Source of the DNA: Helicobacter cynogastricus
Lineage (GTDB): Bacteria; Campylobacterota; Campylobacteria; Campylobacterales; Helicobacteraceae
DNA length: 64,000 bases
Direction of reading: 5' to 3'
NCBI RefSeq assembly: GCF_900197855.1
Contig: NZ_FZMQ01000017.1
Span: 1 to 64,000 of the forward strand
In this document: positions 15,397 to 26,255 of the stretch, one piece after another
How positions within the stretch are numbered: the first letter of the stretch is position 1
Layout of the letters: each line of letters starts with the position of its first letter
Position numbers and translations under genes: made by a program
The notes under the pieces: generated by a model
Seen by the model: the letters and a program-made list of their open reading frames with translations, nothing else
Databases searched by the model: none
What the model was told of the DNA's origin: nothing

Positions 15397-16169
15397 GATC
15401 AGAGCGTCAAGAGGAACAAAAAAAGATCATTGGCATGTTTGATGCCATCGCTAAAACTTATGACACCACTAACCGCGTTCTAAGCTTTAAGCAAGATGAA
15501 AAATGGCGCAAAGACGCGATCGCGCGCGCTCTGCGTTGGGTGTATGCCTTTAAGGGAGATTTGCAACATTTGCGCGTGGGCGATATTGCCTGTGGTACAG
15601 CAGACATGCTCTTGCACATTGTGCGTGCGCTGGAGCAAAAGGGGAGTTTGGAGCGCATTTATGGGATTGACCCTTCTAAAGAAATGTTGCTTTTAGCGCA
15701 AGATAAGATTGCTCAACACGCCCCGCTAGCCCCCACTCAATTAGAGTGTTTGGAAGCCACGCAGTTAAGCGCGCTCTCTGCAGAGAGCCTAGACCTCATT
15801 AGCATTGCCTATGGGTTGCGCAATGTGCTAGAGTGGAAAGAGGCACTTAAGGAATTTAGCCGCACCCTTAAAAAAGGGGGCGTACTCTTGGTGCTAGAGT
15901 TTATGCGCTGTGATCAACGCGGGATTTTGGGCACTTTGGCGCATTTTTACACTTCTAAAATTTTGCCCATTTTTGGCATGCTTTTAAGCCGTAACTACAG
16001 CGCATATGCCTATTTGCCCGCTTCCATTGAGAGTTTTATCAGCGTAGACGAATTAGAGGACGAACTCAATACCTTAGGCTTGGAAGTGGTGGAAAAAAAG
16101 CACTATTTGTACAAAAGTGTATCTTGTATCTTGGCGGTGAAAAATGCCCCGGAGACTCCATGCACCTAG
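15393..16169 (+). CDS. ubiE/menG: demethylmenaquinone methyltransferase
   Basis: SAM-dependent C-methyltransferase for the last step of menaquinone synthesis. MFDAIAKTYDTTNRVLS, GDIACGTADM (motif I), GIDPSKEML and ISIAYGLRNV are diagnostic of UbiE/MenG. A TTG at 15393 overlapping the hemJ stop fits the N-terminus better than the upstream TTG at 15372. Length about 258 residues is normal. Confidence 0.92.
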   Translation: MRSERQEEQKKIIGMFDAIAKTYDTTNRVLSFKQDEKWRKDAIARALRWVYAFKGDLQHLRVGDIACGTADMLLHIVRALEQKGSLERIYGIDPSKEMLLLAQDKIAQHAPLAPTQLECLEATQLSALSAESLDLISIAYGLRNVLEWKEALKEFSRTLKKGGVLLVLEFMRCDQRGILGTLAHFYTSKILPIFGMLLSRNYSAYAYLPASIESFISVDELEDELNTLGLEVVEKKHYLYKSVSCILAVKNAPETPCT

Positions 16170-16975
16170 CCCTTTTTCAAATAGCGCGCTTTGATTTAGA
16201 TTTTATCAAGAGCAATTTAGCCCAAATTCCAGAGGGCGCGCTCTGCCTTTTTCCTGAGTACATTCTAAGCCCTTTTTTTTTAGAACTGCTCCAAGCAGAA
16301 CCATCACGCCTGCTAGATCAAGTGCAGACCCATCAAGCCCAGCTACAAGAGCTTGCTGCCCAGCGTGGGGTGCATTTGATCATTCCCACTTTGAGTGCGC
16401 ATGGACAAGGTTTGCTAAAAGAAATGGCCTGGATTAGCCCCCAACACAGCCAGTTTTTTCCCCAGCAACGCCTCATCGCCTTTGATCATTGGGATGAAGC
16501 TGCCTTTTTTGCCAACCCTAAGCAGGCGTTTAAAACCCCTCTTATGTTCTACTTAGAAGGGATTAAAATTGCCGCGCTCTTTGGTTATGAGGTGCATTTT
16601 GACGCGCTTTGGCTAAAAATACAGGAGGAGGGGGTAGACATGGTGTTATTGAGCTGTGCGAGCACTTTTGAGTCTTATGAGCGTTGGCGGGCGGTGTGCA
16701 GCGCGCGCGCTTTTTGTAACTCCATGTTGGTCGCACGGGCTAATCGCATCGGCATGGTGCGCCAAGAATACTATCAAGGGGTCAAACACAATCTGCCTTG
16801 GCGCTTTTATGGGGATAGTTTTATCGCCCTGCCCAATGGACAAATTAACGACAGCCTGCAGGGACAAGAGGGAGTGTTGCACCTAGAAGTGCATAAAGAG
16901 TATTTGGACGCATGGGCGCGCGAATGGGGCTTTAGAGAGCCTAGAAAATGTGTAGGAGAAAACCATGATAGATAA
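16160..16975 (+). CDS. carbon-nitrogen hydrolase (nitrilase superfamily)
   Basis: About 271 residues from the ATG at 16160, which overlaps the end of menG. The nitrilase E-K-C triad is partly visible: Glu in LFPEYILS and Cys in [14 protein letters not shown]; the Lys is not clear. Substrate unknown. Recalled counterpart HP1481 sits in the same place before serS. A run of nine T at 16273-16281 inside the PFFLE codons is a possible slippage site. Confidence 0.8.
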   Translation: MHLALFQIARFDLDFIKSNLAQIPEGALCLFPEYILSPFFLELLQAEPSRLLDQVQTHQAQLQELAAQRGVHLIIPTLSAHGQGLLKEMAWISPQHSQFFPQQRLIAFDHWDEAAFFANPKQAFKTPLMFYLEGIKIAALFGYEVHFDALWLKIQEEGVDMVLLSCASTFESYERWRAVCSARAFCNSMLVARANRIGMVRQEYYQGVKHNLPWRFYGDSFIALPNGQINDSLQGQEGVLHLEVHKEYLDAWAREWGFREPRKCVGENHDR

Positions 16976-18224
16976 GAAATTACTACTTAAAGATTTTGAG
17001 GGGGTGGTGGAAAATCTGCAAAAACGCTTTGTAGACCCTCAAATCTTGCACCACTTAAAAGAGGTTTTACTAGAATTCAAGGCGCAAAAATTCCAATTAG
17101 AGGAAGCCCAAGCTTTTCAGAACAAGATTTCTAAGGATTTTTTTCAAGCCCAACGCCAAAACACCCCCCAAGCCAACGATTTAAAAACCTCCTTAGAGGA
17201 AAATAAAACCAAGATCGCCCAGCTACAAGCCCAAGTCAACACCCTAGAAGAAGAGTTAGACACCCTTTTAGCTGGCTTGCCTAATTTGCTAGACTCTGCA
17301 ACTCCCTTTGGCAAGGATGAAAACGATAATGTGGAGATCAAAAAGGTATTGAGTCCCAAGAGTTTTGATTTTGCCCCTCAAGAGCACCACATTTTAGCCC
17401 AAAAAAATGGCTGGATTGACTTTGAGCGCGCAGTCAAAATTTCTAAGAGTCGTTTTAACGCTCTGCGCGCACAAGGGGCTTTAGTGCACCGCGCCTTAGC
17501 TAATTTTATGCTCGATTCTAATGCCAAGCACGGGTTTGAAATTGTCAGTCCGCCGGTTGTTGTGAACGCTACTAGCCTCTTTGGCACAGGGCAACTTCCC
17601 AAGTTTCAAGAAGATCTTTTTAAAATTGAGGGGGAAGAGCTCTATCTTATCCCCACCTCTGAAGTGAGTTTGACCAATTTTTATGCCAATGAGATTTTAC
17701 CCTGTGAGCAACTCCCTATCAAGCTCACCGCTTATACCCCCTGTTTTCGCAAAGAATCCGGGAGTGCCTCTAAGGACACGCATGGGATCATCCGCCAACA
17801 TCAATTTGACAAGGTAGAATTAGTCGCGCTCACCCACCCTGATGAGAGCACTCGTATGCAAGAGCAAATGTTAGAGGCCGCCAGTGCGATTTTATGCGCT
17901 CTAGAGCTCCCACATCGTTTTGTCCAGCTGTGCAGTGGAGATCTAGGCTTTAGCGCGAGCAATACGATAGATATTGAAGTGTGGTTACCCGGACAAAAGT
18001 GCTACCGCGAGATTAGCTCTGTGTCTAATACGCGCGATTTTCAAGCCCGCCGGGCTAAAATCCGCTTCAAAGAGGGTAAGAAAAATGCGCTAGTGCACAC
18101 TCTCAATGGCTCATCTTTGGCGGTGGGGCGCACTTTAGTTGCGCTGATGGAAAACCACCAAAAAGCCAATGGGGAAATCTCCATCCCCAAAGTCCTAGAA
18201 CCCTATTTGAAATCTTGGGTGTGA
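16965..18224 (+). CDS. serS: seryl-tRNA synthetase
   Basis: 419 residues. An N-terminal long antiparallel coiled-coil arm (residues 25-100) is followed by the class II core: motif 2 [21 protein letters not shown], serine-site TSEVSLTN, and motif 3 [17 protein letters not shown]. All parts are present and full length. Starts inside the end of the nitrilase gene. Confidence 0.97.
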   Translation: MIDKKLLLKDFEGVVENLQKRFVDPQILHHLKEVLLEFKAQKFQLEEAQAFQNKISKDFFQAQRQNTPQANDLKTSLEENKTKIAQLQAQVNTLEEELDTLLAGLPNLLDSATPFGKDENDNVEIKKVLSPKSFDFAPQEHHILAQKNGWIDFERAVKISKSRFNALRAQGALVHRALANFMLDSNAKHGFEIVSPPVVVNATSLFGTGQLPKFQEDLFKIEGEELYLIPTSEVSLTNFYANEILPCEQLPIKLTAYTPCFRKESGSASKDTHGIIRQHQFDKVELVALTHPDESTRMQEQMLEAASAILCALELPHRFVQLCSGDLGFSASNTIDIEVWLPGQKCYREISSVSNTRDFQARRAKIRFKEGKKNALVHTLNGSSLAVGRTLVALMENHQKANGEISIPKVLEPYLKSWV

Positions 18225-18225
18225 A

Positions 18226-20679
18226 ATGACAGAAGAACCCCAAAATAACCCTAAAAAATCCCTCTTCCCCTCTTTACTCCAAGCACTCAAGGGACTTTTT
18301 AGTCAAGCCACTTGGGGCAAATTCCAAAATAATTGGAGTGAGCTCAAAAGTCGCCCAAAGTTACTTTATGGCGTGGGTGGGGGGATTTTGGCGTTTTTAC
18401 TGCTAATTGGCGCACTCTCCCTTCTTGTGCATTACAAAACACAAAGTAACCACCAAGAAATGATCGAGGCAGAAACGCAGTTGCAAAAACAACGAGACAA
18501 GGTTACTTCTAATGCAAATGAAGATTTTGCCAACTTACCCACCCTCAAAGAAGAGAGTGCGATTCCTCTGAGCAATGAAGAAGAGATCAATGCCTTGATT
18601 GCAAAAGCCGATTTGCTTTACCAACAAGGACAACGCCAAGAAGCTCTTAAAGTCTTTAGCGATATTTCTCACATGTCCTCTAGCATTGCCAACCACAATT
18701 TAGGTGTTATTAAAATGCATGAGCATGACTACACCGGTGCTCTGCAAGCCTTTAATCAAGCCATCGCTTCCAAACAAAACACTTCGGTGAACGCCATTAA
18801 CGCGATGGTGGCTTCATTCTATTTGAACAATATGGACCTTTACACGCGCTATTTGCGCCTGACCATGCAAAGTCTCCCAGAAATTGCCAACCAACCCATT
18901 TACGCCTATGCCTATTCTCTAGGGCTGTACTACGGAGGGCATTATTTTGAAACCCTCTCCACCCTCAACCACTCCAATTCAATCATCTTTAAACCTGCGC
19001 GCCAACGCCTAGCTGCTAAGATTTACCTTCTTTTTGGAGATGCGCAAAATGCCTTAGATAATTTAGGCGAGGTGGCAACTCCCAAAGATGATAAAGCACT
19101 AGGCTTACTCTATGCCCGCTTAGGCCACTATCAAGAGGCTTTGAGACATTTGGAACGCTATGCCGATCATTTTCCTCAAGATTTGAGCGTTTATATGGCT
19201 ATGGAGCTGATTCATCTAAAAATGGGGAATTTTCCCCAAGCAAGTGGGGTACTGAATTTTTTACAACAACAAACCAAGAACGATGCCAACAAACTTAAGA
19301 TTCTTGGCGACACCTATCCCATCGCACCCATCGTCAACGCCCGCTTTTTTGATATTGACAGCGTGCGGCGCGATTTTTGGAACAACAATTTTAGACGGAG
19401 TATTGGCCTACCTATTTATCGCATTTTCTTTTATTACGCCCCTTTCAAACTCATTGATGCCAAGAAAGGTTTAGAAGCAATTCAAGAGGGGGTGTTTTTT
19501 GTGGATACAAGTGGGAGCAAGGATTTTGATGGGGCTCTTAAATCTCTAGAAAATGGTAAGAACATGAGCATGTCCGATCAATACACTCTTATAGCTCTCA
19601 AAGAAATCGGTCGTTCACATTTGCGTAGCGCGGTACATCAGCTCAAACGCGCCCTGCAAGCTAATCCTAATAATGCAGTAAGTCATTATAATCTTGGGCT
19701 CGTCTACGCCCAATTAGATGATTTTAATGACGCAAGCTTCCATTTTAGAAAATCCTATCATTTGGATAGTCGCAATATCCTTGCTGGAATCTTTGCTGTG
19801 GTCGCTGGACGACTCAATTATGAGGACATGAGCACCTTTTTAAAAAATCTCACCATAGATTTTCAGGCGATGGATTTCTCTGACAAAACAGAACGGGCTT
19901 TTTTAAACTCTTTTATTGCCTACCTCAATGACGCTAGTAATGACGACCTAACATGGCTAAATAGTGTAAAAAGACCCTTAAAAATCTATTACGCCCTCAA
20001 TATCGCCTATGCTAATAAGACCCATGATAAGAACCGCTTAATTCAGAGCTTTAGAGCTCTCCAAGTCATGCAGCCTGATAATATGCTCACTAATCTTTTC
20101 TATCAAATGATGCTCAAATACCGCGCAGATATTAAGCAAATGCTAGAGGCTTATGCACTTTTGACCAACAAGAACATGAATATTGAAGAGCTTGTGCATG
20201 GGCCATTGCTCGCGCGTAAGATGTACATTTACTTAGGCTTTGTAACCGGGCTTTTGAATCAACAAGAACAGGAATTGACCACACGCCTAAGCGTTACGCG
20301 GGATGAAGACCTTAGCACTGATTTAATGCGCATGCTAGGTCTTTTAAGTATTTTCCAGAAAAAATATGAAAAGGCCATAGGAATATTTACTTTCCTTATT
20401 GACAAACGCAAGGAAATCAGCGCAGAACCTTTGCTTCTTGCTAGTTTGGCCTATATTGCTCTTAAGCGTTATGGCGATGCGGCCTTGCTTTTAGAGTTTG
20501 CTAAAACTAAATTGCCCGGCAACTACGATGTACGCTATGGTTTGGGGTTACTCTACCAACGCATGGGCAATTTTGAAGCCAGCGTAAACCACTTTGGCGC
20601 GATCAAGGATTCGGATTTTCAATCTGCCTACCTTGACTTTGCCATCCAGCCCCCCACAGCTCAAAAAGATTTCCCATGA
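18226..20679 (+). CDS. pflB: TPR membrane protein, PflB-like flagellar motor component
   Basis: 817 residues. One membrane helix at about residues 45-65 (GVGGGILAFLLLIGALSLLV) is followed by a large domain of tetratricopeptide-like repeats, for example AVSHYNLGLVYAQLDDFNDA and YDVRYGLGLLYQRMGNFEAS. Size, topology and the nearby flgA match Campylobacter PflB and, as I recall, HP1479, which help form the scaffold around the stator units of the polar flagellar motor. The PflB name rests on architecture and synteny. Confidence 0.7.
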   Translation: MTEEPQNNPKKSLFPSLLQALKGLFSQATWGKFQNNWSELKSRPKLLYGVGGGILAFLLLIGALSLLVHYKTQSNHQEMIEAETQLQKQRDKVTSNANEDFANLPTLKEESAIPLSNEEEINALIAKADLLYQQGQRQEALKVFSDISHMSSSIANHNLGVIKMHEHDYTGALQAFNQAIASKQNTSVNAINAMVASFYLNNMDLYTRYLRLTMQSLPEIANQPIYAYAYSLGLYYGGHYFETLSTLNHSNSIIFKPARQRLAAKIYLLFGDAQNALDNLGEVATPKDDKALGLLYARLGHYQEALRHLERYADHFPQDLSVYMAMELIHLKMGNFPQASGVLNFLQQQTKNDANKLKILGDTYPIAPIVNARFFDIDSVRRDFWNNNFRRSIGLPIYRIFFYYAPFKLIDAKKGLEAIQEGVFFVDTSGSKDFDGALKSLENGKNMSMSDQYTLIALKEIGRSHLRSAVHQLKRALQANPNNAVSHYNLGLVYAQLDDFNDASFHFRKSYHLDSRNILAGIFAVVAGRLNYEDMSTFLKNLTIDFQAMDFSDKTERAFLNSFIAYLNDASNDDLTWLNSVKRPLKIYYALNIAYANKTHDKNRLIQSFRALQVMQPDNMLTNLFYQMMLKYRADIKQMLEAYALLTNKNMNIEELVHGPLLARKMYIYLGFVTGLLNQQEQELTTRLSVTRDEDLSTDLMRMLGLLSIFQKKYEKAIGIFTFLIDKRKEISAEPLLLASLAYIALKRYGDAALLLEFAKTKLPGNYDVRYGLGLLYQRMGNFEASVNHFGAIKDSDFQSAYLDFAIQPPTAQKDFP

Positions 20680-22556
20680 AAGAGCTTCTTTTAGCCGATC
20701 TCAATGTTCCCCAAAGAGAGGCTTGTACACATACAAAAGGTCCTCTGCTCATCTTGGCCGGGGCAGGTAGTGGGAAAACCAAAACTTTGACTACCCGTCT
20801 AGCCTATTTGATCGCCCATGAGGGTGTGCCTCCTCAAAACACTCTTACCCTCACTTTTACCAACAAAGCTGCTAAAGAGATGCAAGAGCGGGCTAGAGTA
20901 CTTCTGCGCCTCTGTGGACATGCGCACACACAATCTCCACGACTAAGCACTTTTCATAAATTTGGTTTTGCTTTTCTCAAGGAGTACGCCTCGTTACTGG
21001 AACAAAAAAAATTCAAGTTGATCTCTCCTGAGGAAGCCAAGACACTTAGCAAAACAGCTATTCTTAATCTTAGGCCTAGTTTTATAAATGCAGATGTGTA
21101 CTTAGGGCACGCGCTCAAAACCATCTCTATGATCAAAAATCATCAAATTGCCCTAAAAGATTGCTATCCAGATATTCAAAAAGCTTACGCCCTTTATCAA
21201 GAAATTTTACTTAAAGAAAATAAAATTGATTTAGACGACTTGTTAGCTATCCCCTATGCTCTGCTTGATTGTCTGCCCGATTTGGCCATGCATACCAGCC
21301 AACGCTATCGTTTTATCATGGTAGATGAATACCAAGACACCAACCCCCTACAATTTAAGCTTTTACAAAAGCTTTGTACTGCACATCAAAACCTTTGCGT
21401 GGTGGGGGATGATGATCAGAGCATTTATGGTTTTAGGGGCGCAGATATTACCAATATCTTGGAATTTCAGGATCAGTTCCCCCAAACTAAGGTAATCAAG
21501 CTAGAGCAAAACTACCGCTCCTCACAAGAAATTGTCAAGTGCGCCAACGCCCTTATTACGCACAATACTCAACGCCACCATAAACGCCTCTTCAGCCACA
21601 AGCCCAGCCACCAAGACCAACGCCTTATCTGTAAGCATTTTGATAACTCCCAAGAAGAAGGTAGATTCTTAGCGCACACAATTTTAGAACGAGTTAAATG
21701 CGGAATCGCCTACCATGAGATGGCCATTTTATACCGCTTTAACACGCTTTCTAAGGGCGTAGAGGAAAGTTTGCGCCGTGCACAGATTCCCTATAAGATT
21801 GTAGGTAGTGTGGGTTTTTTTGAACGCAGTATCATCAAAGACCTCTTAGCGTATTTGCGTGTCATATGTGATCGTTGTGATGATGAGAAGTTGTTAAGAA
21901 TTATCAATAAGCCCCCTCGTGGCTTAGGAACTCATCGTATAGAAAAAATCATAGAGCTGTCTCAAGAAAAAGGACTTTGTATTTATCAGCTTTATAGACA
22001 AGGTCTGTTAGATGTTATTTTAGATTCAAGAGGTCGCAAGGGATTAAAAACACTCTTTGATTCTTTGCAAAAGTTGCAATCCTACAAAGGGGCTGGAGTG
22101 TTGGACGCGCTCTTGCAAATCTTTCCTATTGATTCAAGCTGCAATGAGGATGAACTTGCTTGCATAGAAAGCTTGAGGATAATGCTTGAAGATCACTTTG
22201 AGGATCAAGAAGCCAGTTTAGGCGAGTTTTTAGAACAAAGTATCTTAGAAGAGCCTAGAATAAAGACTGCAGACACACTTTCTTGCATGAGCGTACACTC
22301 AGCCAAAGGATTAGAATTTAGAGTAGTCTTTGTGGTGGGCTTTGAAGAGGGCTTTTTTCCCTACTATAAGGCGGATTTAGAAGAAGAACGCCGTCTGTGC
22401 TATGTGGCGATCACGCGGGCTAAAGAGGAGCTCTATTTATGTAGCGCAACTCAAAGATTTTATTTTAATGGTCTGCAACAGGGATTAAAACCCTCGTCTT
22501 TTTTGGAAGAGGCAAGACTTTTAATAGGGAAGAAGCGATGCGTGCCCTCACCCTAA
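20676..22556 (+). CDS. uvrD: UvrD/Rep-family 3'-5' DNA helicase
   Basis: 626 residues, superfamily 1A. Motif I AGAGSGKTKTLT, motif Ia TFTNKAAKEM, motif II VDEYQDTNP, motif III GDDDQSIYGFRGA, motif IV EQNYRSS, motif V VHSAKGLEF, motif VI YVAITRAKEEL. All helicase motifs intact. Rep and UvrD cannot be separated by eye. Overlaps the pflB-like stop by 4 bases. Confidence 0.93.
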   Translation: MKELLLADLNVPQREACTHTKGPLLILAGAGSGKTKTLTTRLAYLIAHEGVPPQNTLTLTFTNKAAKEMQERARVLLRLCGHAHTQSPRLSTFHKFGFAFLKEYASLLEQKKFKLISPEEAKTLSKTAILNLRPSFINADVYLGHALKTISMIKNHQIALKDCYPDIQKAYALYQEILLKENKIDLDDLLAIPYALLDCLPDLAMHTSQRYRFIMVDEYQDTNPLQFKLLQKLCTAHQNLCVVGDDDQSIYGFRGADITNILEFQDQFPQTKVIKLEQNYRSSQEIVKCANALITHNTQRHHKRLFSHKPSHQDQRLICKHFDNSQEEGRFLAHTILERVKCGIAYHEMAILYRFNTLSKGVEESLRRAQIPYKIVGSVGFFERSIIKDLLAYLRVICDRCDDEKLLRIINKPPRGLGTHRIEKIIELSQEKGLCIYQLYRQGLLDVILDSRGRKGLKTLFDSLQKLQSYKGAGVLDALLQIFPIDSSCNEDELACIESLRIMLEDHFEDQEASLGEFLEQSILEEPRIKTADTLSCMSVHSAKGLEFRVVFVVGFEEGFFPYYKADLEEERRLCYVAITRAKEELYLCSATQRFYFNGLQQGLKPSSFLEEARLLIGKKRCVPSP

Positions 22557-23209
22557 GTCTGTTTTGCATGCACATTCTGTTGGCCGATCCGCTCACTTTT
22601 TTAAGCCAATGTTTGCAAAAAGTCTACACAGACTTTTACCATGCCTATACATTCCAAATCCGCAGTGTACAGGTGCATTTGACAAGTGGAGATTTAGATA
22701 AGTTAGATGCCTTCCTCAAACCCTATGAACAAAAAAGTCTCATGCCCATCACCCTGCGCCCCCAACAATTTTTGCGCTCCGATGGGTGGGTGCGCGTGGG
22801 GAGCGCGTTACTCAAATACCAAGTCATCGCAGACATCCAAATTTATAAAACCAAGAGCGCGCTTAAAAAAGACATTAACTTAGACAGCCAAAATACTTAC
22901 TCCCAGATGATCCCCTTTGAGCAGTTCAACACCATGCCTATTGATTCTTCTTATATCAACAATAGCAGTACCAAGAGCTTTTTAGGCGCGCATATTCTGC
23001 TTAGTGTGGACAAGGTCGCGCCCAAGATTTTGGTTTATAAGAACGAAATGTTTAGTGCCACGCTCACTAGCGGAGCGATCTCTTTGGAAACCTCTTTGCA
23101 AGCCTTGCAAAATGGAAGTTTAAACCAAGTGATTGAAGCGTTGAATCTGCAGAGCAAAAAGCGCGTACAGGTCAAAATTACCGGTTTGCTCAAAGGAGAA
23201 GTGTTATGA
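22538..23209 (+). CDS. flgA: flagellar P-ring assembly chaperone FlgA
   Basis: 223 residues with a Sec signal peptide (LTLSLFCMHILLA). The C-terminal half has the SAF-like features of FlgA, ending QVIEALNLQSKKRVQVKI-T-G where FlgA family members carry G-x-x-I-x-V-x-N..K.V.G. Periplasmic helper for FlgI polymerisation. Overlaps uvrD by 19 bases and ubiX by 4. Recalled counterpart HP1477. Confidence 0.75.
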   Translation: MRALTLSLFCMHILLADPLTFLSQCLQKVYTDFYHAYTFQIRSVQVHLTSGDLDKLDAFLKPYEQKSLMPITLRPQQFLRSDGWVRVGSALLKYQVIADIQIYKTKSALKKDINLDSQNTYSQMIPFEQFNTMPIDSSYINNSSTKSFLGAHILLSVDKVAPKILVYKNEMFSATLTSGAISLETSLQALQNGSLNQVIEALNLQSKKRVQVKITGLLKGEVL

Positions 23210-23772
23210 AATTGATCTTGGGCATTAGTGGGGCAAGTGGGATCAATTTGGCTTTAAAATTCATAGAGCACCTCCCTATAGAACACCAGCTTTTTGTAGT
23301 GCTCAGTAAACATAGTAAGAAAGTAGCACATGCAGAAAATGCGCTCCAGCTCAAGGGCGCATTAAAACAAAGCTCCCGCCCCTTAGAAATCTTTGAAGAC
23401 TATCAAATTGATGCGCCCATTGCCTCAGGAAGCTTTAGAGCGGACGCGATGGCGATCATTCCTGCTAGCTTAAACATTGTGGCTAAGATCGCGCATGGGC
23501 TTTGTGAGGACTTGATGAGTCGCGCCGCTGCTGTCATGCTCAAAGAGCAAAAAAAACTCTTGATCGCCCCTAGGGAGTTGCCCCTGCACGCTCTAGCCCT
23601 GCAAAACCTGCTTAGTTTAGCCCAAGTAGGGGCAATTATCGCCCCGCCCATGCTCACCTATTATACCAAGCCCCAAGACTTGGAGAGCATGGAACTTTTT
23701 TTAGTGGGCAAGTGGTTTGACGCGCTAGGCATTGATAACCAGCTTTACACCCGCTGGGGACAACCATGCTAG
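23206..23772 (+). CDS. ubiX: flavin prenyltransferase UbiX
   Basis: 188 residues. [14 protein letters not shown] at the N-terminus is the FMN-binding start; [28 protein letters not shown] and [10 protein letters not shown] are diagnostic. It makes prenyl-FMN, the cofactor of UbiD-type decarboxylases, here probably for menaquinone synthesis by the futalosine route. Confidence 0.93.
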   Translation: MKLILGISGASGINLALKFIEHLPIEHQLFVVLSKHSKKVAHAENALQLKGALKQSSRPLEIFEDYQIDAPIASGSFRADAMAIIPASLNIVAKIAHGLCEDLMSRAAAVMLKEQKKLLIAPRELPLHALALQNLLSLAQVGAIIAPPMLTYYTKPQDLESMELFLVGKWFDALGIDNQLYTRWGQPC

Positions 23773-24260
23773 AACATGGCGCAATCTATCCGGGAACTTT
23801 TGATCCCATCACCAATGGGCATTTGGACATTATTGAGCGCGCCAGCGCGCTTTTTGGGCATTTGATTGTGGCAATCGCCAAATCTAAGGCTAAATCTCCT
23901 ATGTTTTCCCTAGAGGAGCGTTTAGAGATGATGCGCTTGAGTACCGCACATTTGGCGCGCGTGGAATGCGTGGGCTTTGAGGGACTCTTAGTAGACTTAG
24001 CCCAGCAAAAAGGCACGCGCTATATCATTCGCGGGCTAAGGGCACTCAGCGATTTTGAATTTGAATTTCAAATGGGGTATGCTAATAAATCCCTCAACCC
24101 CCAGCTAGAAACCCTCTATTTCATGCCCGCGTTGCAAAATACCTTCATTAGTGCCTCTGTGGTGCGCTCGATCTTAGCCCATAAGGGACAAATTAACCAC
24201 CTTGTGCCCCCCAGTGTGGTGGAATTCATCCAAAAGAGGGGCGATGTGGATCGCGCTTGA
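23766..24260 (+). CDS. coaD: phosphopantetheine adenylyltransferase
   Basis: 164 residues. [18 protein letters not shown] contains the T-x-G-H nucleotidyltransferase motif, and [15 protein letters not shown] and [11 protein letters not shown] are conserved. Penultimate step of coenzyme A synthesis. Overlaps ubiX by 7 bases and tmk by 17. Confidence 0.96.
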   Translation: MLEHGAIYPGTFDPITNGHLDIIERASALFGHLIVAIAKSKAKSPMFSLEERLEMMRLSTAHLARVECVGFEGLLVDLAQQKGTRYIIRGLRALSDFEFEFQMGYANKSLNPQLETLYFMPALQNTFISASVVRSILAHKGQINHLVPPSVVEFIQKRGDVDRA

Positions 24261-24816
24261 GGGGGTGGACACCAGCGGGAAGAGCACTCAAATAGCTTTG
24301 CTCCAGCGCGTCTTTAAAGAGGCGATTTACACCCAAGAGCCCGGGGGCACGCCTCTTGGCGTTACTTTGCGTCATAGCGCTCTGCATAGCGCGCTAAGTC
24401 CTAGCGCGCGCTTTTTACTCTTTTTAGCCGATCGGGCGTTGCATTTAGAAGAGGTGATCAAACCCAACGCACATAAGCTCATTTTTAGCGATCGCTGTTT
24501 AATTTCAGGGCTAGCTTATGCGCCCTATAGCTTGCAAGAGAGCTTAGAGTTACACCGCACCCACCAGCTAGATTATGTGCCTGATGCGGTGTTTTTCTTG
24601 TCTTTAAAAAGAGCAGAACTCATCCAACGCCTGCGTGCTAAAAGCACAGATTGCATCGAATCTCAAGGGGTGGATTTTCTCCTGCACACTCAAGCGCGCA
24701 TGTTAGAGGCGTGTGCTCTACTGGACATAGAGCCTTATATTTTAGAAGCGGGGCAGAGTGAGCAGGCTATCCACTCCCAAATCTTAGAGCATTTGCATGC
24801 GCTGTCTGCTCTGTGA
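24244..24816 (+). CDS. tmk: thymidylate kinase
   Basis: 190 residues from the ATG at 24244. The P-loop is [10 protein letters not shown] (usual DGSGKST has TSGKST here), DR in [11 protein letters not shown] is the DRY/DRH-equivalent motif, and QEPGGTPLG is the substrate loop. Phosphorylates dTMP. The start lies inside coaD. Confidence 0.93.
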   Translation: MWIALEGVDTSGKSTQIALLQRVFKEAIYTQEPGGTPLGVTLRHSALHSALSPSARFLLFLADRALHLEEVIKPNAHKLIFSDRCLISGLAYAPYSLQESLELHRTHQLDYVPDAVFFLSLKRAELIQRLRAKSTDCIESQGVDFLLHTQARMLEACALLDIEPYILEAGQSEQAIHSQILEHLHALSAL

Positions 24817-25381
24817 GCGTTGGATTGCCCCTTTTACTCTGGTGTGTGCGCGCTGCGATCGCCATTTAGAACCCCAAATGATGGTGCGCACTCTAGCAGA
24901 TGTGCCTATCTATGGCTTTTACATCTATGATGAAATAGAAATCTTGCTCAAGAGCAAATACTACGATATTGGTAGTCGTCTTTTAAATATTTTGGCGCGC
25001 AAGGTTGGACAAGTTTTTAAAGAAGAAAAAAGATATTCTTGGCAATTCCCTGCTAGTCTGCAAGGCATTGCCATTGATGATAGAGTCAAAAAAGCCTATG
25101 CTCATAGCGCGGTGATACTTAGGAGATTTTGTCAAGAAAACAAATGGCCTGCTCTCTATAACCAACTTAGAGCTACCAGAAACATCACTTATGCGGGAAA
25201 AAGTCATGATTTTCGCCAAAGCCATCCCAAAGACTTCATTTTTAAGGGCAAAATGGGAGATTATTTTTTAGTAGATGATATTTTAACCACAGGGAGCACC
25301 ATGCAACAAGCTATCAAGACGCTAAAAAAGGCGGGAGCTAGGGTGCACTTTGGCGTGGTGCTTGCACTCACTGCGCACTAG
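24797..25381 (+). CDS. comFC: ComF-family phosphoribosyltransferase-like protein
   Basis: 194 residues. Two CxxC pairs (CLLC and CARC) form the N-terminal zinc finger and FLVDDILTTGSTMQQ is the PRPP-binding loop. ComFC proteins act in DNA uptake in Helicobacter and relatives. The start is within tmk; the stop overlaps the convergent HP1021-like gene by 14 bases. Confidence 0.85.
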   Translation: MRCLLCERWIAPFTLVCARCDRHLEPQMMVRTLADVPIYGFYIYDEIEILLKSKYYDIGSRLLNILARKVGQVFKEEKRYSWQFPASLQGIAIDDRVKKAYAHSAVILRRFCQENKWPALYNQLRATRNITYAGKSHDFRQSHPKDFIFKGKMGDYFLVDDILTTGSTMQQAIKTLKKAGARVHFGVVLALTAH

Positions 25382-26255
25382 AGGGTTTGCGTGGAAGATT
25401 ATAACGGCGACGCTTTTCCCAAAGGGATTTACGACTGATGCCTAAATGTTTAGCCAACTCTGTATCTGTGTATGAGGGGCTAAACTGCACAATGGCGTGC
25501 TTTTCATAATCTTGAATGGAGAGTAGCTCTAAGGGCATGCCTACCTCTTGCTGATCGTCTAAATCGATCACATTTTCAAAGTCTAGTGAGCCTACCCCCA
25601 CAAAGGAAATGATGGCGTTGCGTTTGCTAAGGGTTTTAAGACATCTGTCTCTTTCAGAAGGTTTTAGAGTTTCTAGGTGTGTAGCGTAAACAACACCCCG
25701 CGCATTTTCTAAGGATATGTCTCTCAAAGAGATAAATTCTAAATCCAAATGATGGGTGCGCGCATAATGCAAGGCAAAAATATCCGCATTATTTTGAGCA
25801 TGGCTGCGAACAACAAGGGGCAGGACATATTCCATATGGGGGTTGAAGTTGCGTTGTGTGATCATGGCATCTAGATATTTATCATAGAGGCGCACACGAT
25901 TTAAGATTTCTTTATAGGCCTTGTGGTAGGTGATTCTGCGGATGAGGTCTTCCATCTTAAAAGGCTTTAAAATGTAGTCCTTAGCTCCAGCCTGTAGAGG
26001 ACGATTAACACTATCCTCACTAATAAAATTGGTCATCATGATTGTAATCGAGTCGGAATTTTTGCGTACAAAATGCGCGCAACGATCTACGCACACTTTG
26101 GCAGATATTAAAACCACATCGTAGTCTTCCTTAAAATTATGGAAGATACTTGAAACGACCTGACAATGGTAACCTATGCTTGTGAGTGCGTTGGCAATGC
26201 TTTGGGCTAAGTGGACTTCATCCTCAATAATCAGGGCAGTTTCAACTTTTTTCAT
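25368..26255 (-). CDS. orphan atypical response regulator (HP1021 type)
   Basis: 295 residues: N-terminal receiver fold (TALIIEDEVHLAQSI, KDYILKPFKMEDL) and a C-terminal helix-turn-helix with TDTELAKHLGISRKSLWEKRR (NtrC/Fis-like). At the usual phospho-Asp position the sequence is VVLISAKV, so the acceptor Asp is Ser, as in H. pylori HP1021, a regulator that does not depend on phosphorylation and is known to act on oriC and many genes. Overlaps ispDF by 14 bases, the same pairing as HP1020-HP1021. Confidence 0.88.
   Translation of the reverse strand: MKKVETALIIEDEVHLAQSIANALTSIGYHCQVVSSIFHNFKEDYDVVLISAKVCVDRCAHFVRKNSDSITIMMTNFISEDSVNRPLQAGAKDYILKPFKMEDLIRRITYHKAYKEILNRVRLYDKYLDAMITQRNFNPHMEYVLPLVVRSHAQNNADIFALHYARTHHLDLEFISLRDISLENARGVVYATHLETLKPSERDRCLKTLSKRNAIISFVGVGSLDFENVIDLDDQQEVGMPLELLSIQDYEKHAIVQFSPSYTDTELAKHLGISRKSLWEKRRRYNLPRKPSSAQ

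Noticed and set aside
16273-16281. T9 run in the nitrilase-like gene as a phase switch
   Set aside because: The frame is intact and the run simply encodes Phe-Phe-Leu; A/T runs of this length are common in this genome.
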